A stretch of DNA of 64,000 nt. Origin: Ulota crispa (Eukaryota > Streptophyta > Bryopsida > Orthotrichales > Orthotrichaceae). Positions within the stretch are counted from its first letter, which is position 1; the number at the start of each line of letters is the position of its first letter. The DNA is taken from assembly GCA_963920765.1 (NCBI GenBank), contig OY987251.1, forward strand, positions 8,993,219 to 9,057,218, in the 5' to 3' direction. Positions 58,923-64,000 of the stretch are shown here, piece after piece. Below the pieces are notes generated by a model. It was not told the DNA's origin. It was given only the letters and a program-made list of their open reading frames with translations, and did not search any database. The position numbers and the translations under genes are program-made.

Positions 58923-59836
58923 GTACAGTACCCGGAAACAAGTATACGTACTAATGACGTTGACATTCAAAAAACTTTCACTTCTTGATTTGAAACGGGG
59001 TCACCTTGCCTCTTTTAGGCTTGAAAATTTTATATTTTGTTCTTACCCCAATCCTAATCAAGTATATCAAAATCCAACTTCAAAAAATTAAAATCCAATT
59101 TTTGATAAATGATTTTGTGTCAAATATCTTGGTTTTACAAGAAATTTGATTGAAAAACATTGGTGATGAATTTTAGAGATGTGATCGCATGGGTATATAG
59201 GTAACATCCATACGCACATCCTCCATGCTAATAAAAAAAAACCTTAAGGAAAGCTTTGATCTTCAAGGATTTAGTGAGACTTGTGATATGTCCAATTTTG
59301 TAAAGTAGATATTTTTCATTTCTCATAGGATATTTTTCATTTCTCATAAGCTTTTCACCAAATAAACACAACATCATGTCCAAAGGTACAAACTTAGTCA
59401 CATTGTATGAGTCAAAGAGCACAAAAAATGAGAAATTAAAAATATATAATTTACAAAATTTGGACATATCACAAATCACTCTAAATCCTTTGAAGATCAA
59501 ATCTTTGTTACTTAAGGGTTTTTTTTATTAGCATGGAGGATGTGCGTATGAATGTTACCTATATACCCATGCAATCACATCTCTAAAATTCATCACCAAT
59601 GTTTTTCAATCAAATTTCTTGTAAAACCAAGATATTTGACACAAAATCATTTATCAAAAATTGGATTTTAATTTTTTGAAGTTGGATTTTGATATACTTG
59701 ATTAGGATTGGGGTAAGAACAAAATGTAAAATTTTGAAGCCTAAAAGAGGCAAACTAGCCCCATTTCAAATCAAGAATTGAAAGTTTTTTGAATGTCAAA
59801 ATCAGTGGTACATATACTTGTTTCCGGGTACTATAC
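58923..59836. mobile_element. 0.9-kb foldback element with arms of about 400 bp
   Basis: The ends TACAGTACCCGGAAACAAGT and ACTTGTTTCCGGGTACTATA are inverted. The arms (about 58923-59333 and 59428-59836) pair along nearly their full length, including GAGGATGTGCGTATGRATGT and GATATTTGACACAAAATCAT on both sides. The loop is about 95 bp. The minus frame at 59228-59500 comes from the loop and arm tips and is unrecognised. Arms this long would make a long double-stranded transcript. Confidence 0.9.
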
Positions 59837-60177
59837 AATGTTATAATTTGGTATATTGATCAAACCCTTCTATGGGTTCCAAGTTGAAAGTTCACATTTT
59901 CTACTAACAAGGATAAAATCAATTTTTTTGATTTTAGGTTGCAACTGATTGATTTTGTTTCCTTTTTGAGGCTCAAGAAAAGAGCAAGTTCTCATAACTA
60001 GAAATAACACTCAAGATTTCCCAAATTCAATGTTTTGGTGGTAACTTTCAAAGGTTTAATGTGATTTGCCAAGTGAAAAGACTTAAAGTACAACTGTTGT
60101 CACCCTCCTAGTTGACGTTTGTGTTGGACCATGTTTGAGGCCTAGAGTCTATGATAAAAGCAATACATGTTTTCCTT
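59837..60177. other. AT-rich intergenic DNA, no gene seen
   Basis: No frame or inverted ends could be supported between the 0.9-kb foldback and the segmental duplicate. Confidence 0.4.
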
Positions 60178-60700
60178 GAACTTTGAAATTGCTAATGAAT
60201 CTTTTTGTTGCTGGACAAGTGGTCACACTAGCATCATTGCGTTGGGATGTAATGTACTACCAACTCTCAAGTAAATTCTTGTAACAATTTGATGGCCTAC
60301 GCTACAAGAAATCCATGGTTGAATCTACAAAAAGTTGACAAACATTGTGACCTAATCTACAATACAATGTAGATTAGGTCACAATCTTTGTCAACTTTTT
60401 ATAGATTCAACCATGGTTTTCTTGTACTAGCTAGTACTAGCTTTCATTATAACAATGTTTGTTAGAATAATGCTTCCAACTTTTTTTTGTGGCAATTCAC
60501 AACAAAATGCTAACATTCAAACGCCATGTTTAAGTATGAGATATTCTTAATATTCATACTATGTGCTATTTCCTTGGAGGATCAACCATTTGATATTTTC
60601 ACATTGATATGAACCTTGCTGGAGTGGATTTTTAGTTGCACTAAAGGAGATACTCTTGCGAAGTTGACGTTAGACATCCAAGTATTTATTGGTTTGAGTG
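60178..60700. repeat. Segmental duplicate upstream of the third MDR promoter copy
   Basis: This aligns with 53815-54215; the extra length is the foldback at 60303-60426. It lies 1 kb upstream of the third promoter copy, as its partner lies 2 kb upstream of the MDR gene 2 promoter. So promoter and upstream DNA were duplicated together. Confidence 0.75.
60303..60426. mobile_element. Foldback MITE with TACAAGAAA ends
   Basis: TACAAGAAATCCATGGTTGA pairs with TCAACCATGGTTTTCTTGTA, and the arms continue through TGACAAAGATTGTGACCTAATC-like sequence to a loop of about 5 bp. The uninterrupted homologue at 53935-53965 shows the empty site. Confidence 0.85.
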
Positions 60701-61209
60701 GGATTTATCAAACGTTCCACAAAATGCAAGTAACTTACTACAAGTAGTTTATCCTATAATCACTCCTCTATTTTCAAAATCCATATCTTTTAGGGTTTAT
60801 TTTCAAATTTGGATAAATAGATAATGCAAGAAAGGTTTTAGAGTTCTTTAATTAATTATGCAATTTTTTTTTCTATTTGATAAAAAAACTTCTAAAGATA
60901 GAGCATATTAGCTATGAAGACTTTAGTTAAACATACAACTTATGACCCCAAGGCCTTAGCTATAGCAAATTCAATTGTAAAATATCAATAACAACTTAAA
61001 TATGTCAACTTGATTAGCAATTATGGATGACAACAAAGGCCAAAAAGGAAGAAGAAGGCCAAAGATGAAAATGACAAAGTATGATCATGTATATATGATA
61101 ACCAAATCTCTAAGGAAGTGACAACAAGGAAATTTCCAATTTGGGCTTAATCTTGACCTTACCTCATTGAAATCTTGATAACTAACACATACTTCAATTG
61201 TTTAAGAAT
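60701..61209. other. AT-rich intergenic DNA, no gene seen
   Basis: No frame, repeat ends or RNA gene was recognised. Confidence 0.4.
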
Positions 61210-61534
61210 GGGAAAATTTCATGAATACCCTTGAAATTTGTAATATTTACATAGATACCCCTACTTTTTCAGAAATTACACAAACACCCTTGGACCAAAA
61301 ATTTAGGCATTCATTTGTTGTGCTTGTACTTCCTTCATGACCAATGTTGAAGAAGGGAATGTAATGAAATAGAAAAGAAGCAAGGTGCGCACATAGGAAG
61401 AAGGGAAGTGACATGCACAACATAACAAATGCCTCAAGATTTTGGTCCAAAGATATTTACGTAATTTCTGAAAAAGCAAGGATATCTATGTAAATATTGC
61501 AAACTTAAACAGAGATATTCTTGAAATTTTCCCT
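61210..61534. mobile_element. MITE, GGGAAAATTTCATGGATACC family
   Basis: GGGAAAATTTCATGAATACC at the left mirrors GATATTCTTGAAATTTTCCC at the right. It is exactly the size (325 bp) and in the same order as 26622-26946, including ACATAGATACCCCTACTTTT. It lies 150 bp before the third promoter copy. Confidence 0.85.
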
Positions 61535-61669
61535 TTAAAAATTTGAAACTTGATACAAAACCTTGACTTGATTATGTTTTAAATGATACCATAACCATGA
61601 CATTTGGAGTATTGTAGCTATTGTAATTAATTTTTGAACTGAGGCCCAGTGAAAATAGGGTAAACTGCC

Positions 61670-62687
61670 TTTGAGGTGGTGTAGGTGCGCCTTCCCTTTG
61701 GAAACACCATCCTGGCGAAGGCGCCTCTGCTGTTTCCGTCCAGAATACCGCGCATGGGTGGACATGGGTGGGCCACAACCGCATCCCCGTTCCATTACAC
61801 ATGCTTCGCAGTCTTCTTCACTCGCAGGAACGCCGTGCCACGGAAGCAGGTGGCGAAGCAGCGACCTCTCCCCACACACACACCATATATATAACTGGGA
61901 TTCATACTCAGCCAGCATGCAGAAACGACGGAAACGAACTCATCACCACAAAAACACTCACCTTCACTAGATTCTTCACACTTCGCATCTCCGATCCATC
62001 AGGTTCGCACATTCCTCTCTTGATTTCTCCTGCTGATTGTGCTTTGATTCTGAATTCTAGCAATGTCAACCATTGTGATCAATTGTGCTCCAGAACATGC
62101 ATTTTCAAGAAACCTTGTTGTCGCACGTGTGTGCTTGAGTCCGTTAACACCCATCTTGCTTCAACGCTAATTTAACCCTTAAACGCCTATAGGGGATAGT
62201 ATATACGTTTGCATATAATTGTCATTTGTTACCAGTAAGAAATTTTAATTTGGGATCTCAAGTAGCTCACTAGAATTGCATTGATCTATTCTCCAACTTC
62301 TTCATTGGTCTTAAATGTAATAGAGATGTGGATTCATTCCAAAGACAAGAAAAATACGTCATATTGTATTGGTCACAAAGGGCCTTCCCGTCGTTCAAGG
62401 GTTCAAGTTTGATCAATTGACAAACATTGAAATTGGAATTTGTTTCTATTCTCAAGAGGTTGCTAGTAGAAAATGGGTCCAAATGAAGCGGTCCTAATCA
62501 ACATAAACATATCCTCATAAACATATCCTAATCAACACTACTAATCAACATTACTATATTCAAATTATCCTAATCAAGACGTTTGAAGATTTGGGTCATG
62601 TTTACTTGTAGTGGGTGTTTTCAGAGTTTGTGATGAGTCATGTATGATTTGAGCACGTGGCCATGTTTAATAATGGGGGCGTGATTC
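61670..62687 (+). pseudogene. Third MDR copy: promoter, leader and intron only
   Basis: The block AGGAACGCCGTGCCACGGAA, the TATA box TATATATAA (61885-61893), the leader and the donor CATCAG/GTTCGC (about 62002) match MDR genes 1 and 2. The leader intron continues to 62171, is interrupted by a TTAA element (62176-62401), resumes at about 62580, and matches gene 2 to GGGGGCGTGATTC (62683). There a CACTA-type end begins. No MSN..VQ coding exon follows in the window. The copy is either headless or its coding part lies beyond an insertion running past 64000. It could still drive an unrelated transcript. Confidence 0.75.
62176..62401. mobile_element. TTAA-type MITE inserted in the third MDR copy
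   Basis: CCCTTAAACGCCTATAGGGG at the left mirrors CCCGTCGTTCAAGGG at the right. TTAA precedes it (62172-62175) and the diverged TTCA follows. It is the same subfamily and orientation as 6062-6303. The intact sequence in MDR gene 2, CGCTAGTTTAGGGTTTG (about 56800), is the empty site. Confidence 0.85.
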
Positions 62688-63100
62688 CACTACAAGGAGA
62701 ATTTGGTCCTAATTGACACAAAGTTGACATGATTATGTTAATTGTTATGTCAATCAAGATGTGGTGATTAGAATGTCCTTTTGACATAACTTATATCCAT
62801 TTTTACAAGATAATTGACATATTTATGTCAATTTAAGAATGTGGTCATGAAACAAATTTTAGTTTCATTCGTCCTAAAAAAAGAAGCCGAGAATCGGACC
62901 ACCTGGACTGGTCAACATGGTGGCCCAGCCAACTAGGCGCCACGTGGCCAGCCCCAGAAGCAAGGCAACTCGGCAACCTGGGCATGCCGGTGCAGCAGAC
63001 CAGCAGGCCGGAGGAGGCTTGATCCCCCCACCTCCCACTTGGGAGTCAAGTAGTTAAACTATTGCACAATCACCACAACCGCACGTGCACATTACTATTA
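62688..63100. mobile_element. CACTA-type left end and GC-rich interior
   Basis: CACTACAAGGAGAATTTGGT begins exactly where homology to MDR gene 2 stops. Subterminal TTGACATAATTATGTCAATT-like repeats follow to about 62840. A sudden GC-rich patch (62885-63050) may be element interior, as large CACTA elements carry such tracts. No right end (CTTGTAGTG) was found in the remaining 0.9 kb, so it may extend past the window. Confidence 0.5.
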
Positions 63101-63302
63101 AAAATAATTTTGTACATTATTGTCTTTATTACTTCGCTATCTCAGTAGATTTTGGAGGGTATTTTGACCTATTAGAGTACTTTTATTCAAAATTTTATAA
63201 CTAAAAAGGTTTGAGAACGTAGTGAACTCTCAACTCCAACAATTTTTTTCTTGATTCATATTTTAAATCAAAAGTTATAAGCAAAGGTCAAAGAGGATGT
63301 AA

Positions 63303-63609
63303 GGTAGGAACATCCATAAGCATTTGTGTTCCCATAACTGTCACCTCTGAAATCTTGAAAAATCTATGGAAGTAAAAGATGTAATGACAAGGATGTACAA
63401 TGTGTGAACACGAAATCTTGAAAGTGGTTATGGGTGCAATGGCAGTTTGATCTTTAAAAATTCACAACTTATTCTTACAGTATCCAAATAATACATTTGA
63501 AAGTGCAAACTCATTTTTTTCTGTTCCTAATAGGATCCTATAATTTGCTAGTTGTTTGTTAATAGTCATGTTCAAAACCCTTAATTTGACATTTATGGGT
63601 GCTTCTACC
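63303..63609. mobile_element. MITE with GGTAGGAACACCCATAAG ends (copy 2)
   Basis: GGTAGGAACATCCATAAG at the left mirrors ATGGGTGCTTCTACC at the right. It aligns in reverse with 8567-8878 over its whole length. If the CACTA element is large, this copy is nested in it. Confidence 0.8.
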
Positions 63610-64000
63610 TTACATAAATTTTAAGAAATTGTTTATTTTCACCCTTTTGATTTTTGTTTATATGTTCATTGGAATACACAAACCTCAAAAGGAATGTTGC
63701 AAGTGAGACTTGGGTTTATTTTTAATTTTTTGTAGTTCTAATTTTTTTGAAAAAAAACCCTTTAATAGGTTAAAATAGGTAAAATAGCCTTAATGGTTTG
63801 CTATCTTGCCATTAGACAATCAAAATTCCAATAGATCCAAAAGATTAAAAACATTGTATATTATTATGAAGATCTTTGAATCTTCCAAAAAGGTTCTAAA
63901 AATATTCTAAGAATTTATATGTATATATAAGATATTGAAATATTTTAATGAATCCCAAAAAGATTTCAAAAAGATTCCAAGAAGATTCTAGAAGACTATA
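63610..64000. other. AT-rich DNA to the window edge
   Basis: No gene is seen. Short GATTCCAAGAAGATT-like repeats lie at 63860-64000, with GAAGATTCTAGAA (63981-63993), which matches a three-unit heat-shock element by sequence. Confidence 0.4.

Overview
The window looks like nuclear DNA of a green plant of the streptophyte line; I cannot fix the species. Support comes from a plant-type carotenoid isomerase with a plastid transit peptide, spliceosomal GT-AG introns, plant-style TATA boxes and telo-box motifs, and long AT-rich intergenic DNA packed with short inverted-repeat DNA transposons (MITEs). Genes are GC-rich, have few introns and are sparse: four intact protein genes in 64 kb. No rRNA, convincing tRNA, CRISPR array or intact transposase was seen.

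Layout. 1-16.3 kb is repeat DNA: TTAA-flanked MITEs whose ends begin CCC (piggyBac-like), several other MITE families often nested or abutting, a GC-rich island near 5.4-5.9 kb, and a 1.66-kb foldback element (9.85-11.5 kb) built from tandem subunits. 16.4-19.3 kb holds CRTISO (minus strand, two exons, 590 aa) with a minisatellite just 3' of it and a MITE in its only intron. 22.1-25.5 kb holds a four-exon gene for a mitochondrial methylmalonyl-CoA-epimerase-like protein (184 aa). 29.7-32 kb holds an MDR-family enoyl reductase/quinone oxidoreductase-like gene. 32.4-55 kb is a gene desert with foldbacks, tandem repeats and a motif-dense stretch (47.0-48.6 kb). 56.3-58.3 kb holds a second copy of the MDR gene. 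58.9-64 kb holds a 0.9-kb foldback and a third, headless copy of the MDR promoter and leader that has been broken by two transposon insertions.

How it fits together. CRTISO acts in plastid carotenoid synthesis and the epimerase-like protein probably in mitochondria; nothing suggests they work together. The most informative structure is the MDR family: two full genes plus one promoter-only copy, each carrying different insertions. Aligning the copies gives empty sites that date and define several MITE families directly from this window. The coding parts are patchily near-identical, which suggests gene conversion, while the promoters have diverged (one has lost its TATA box).
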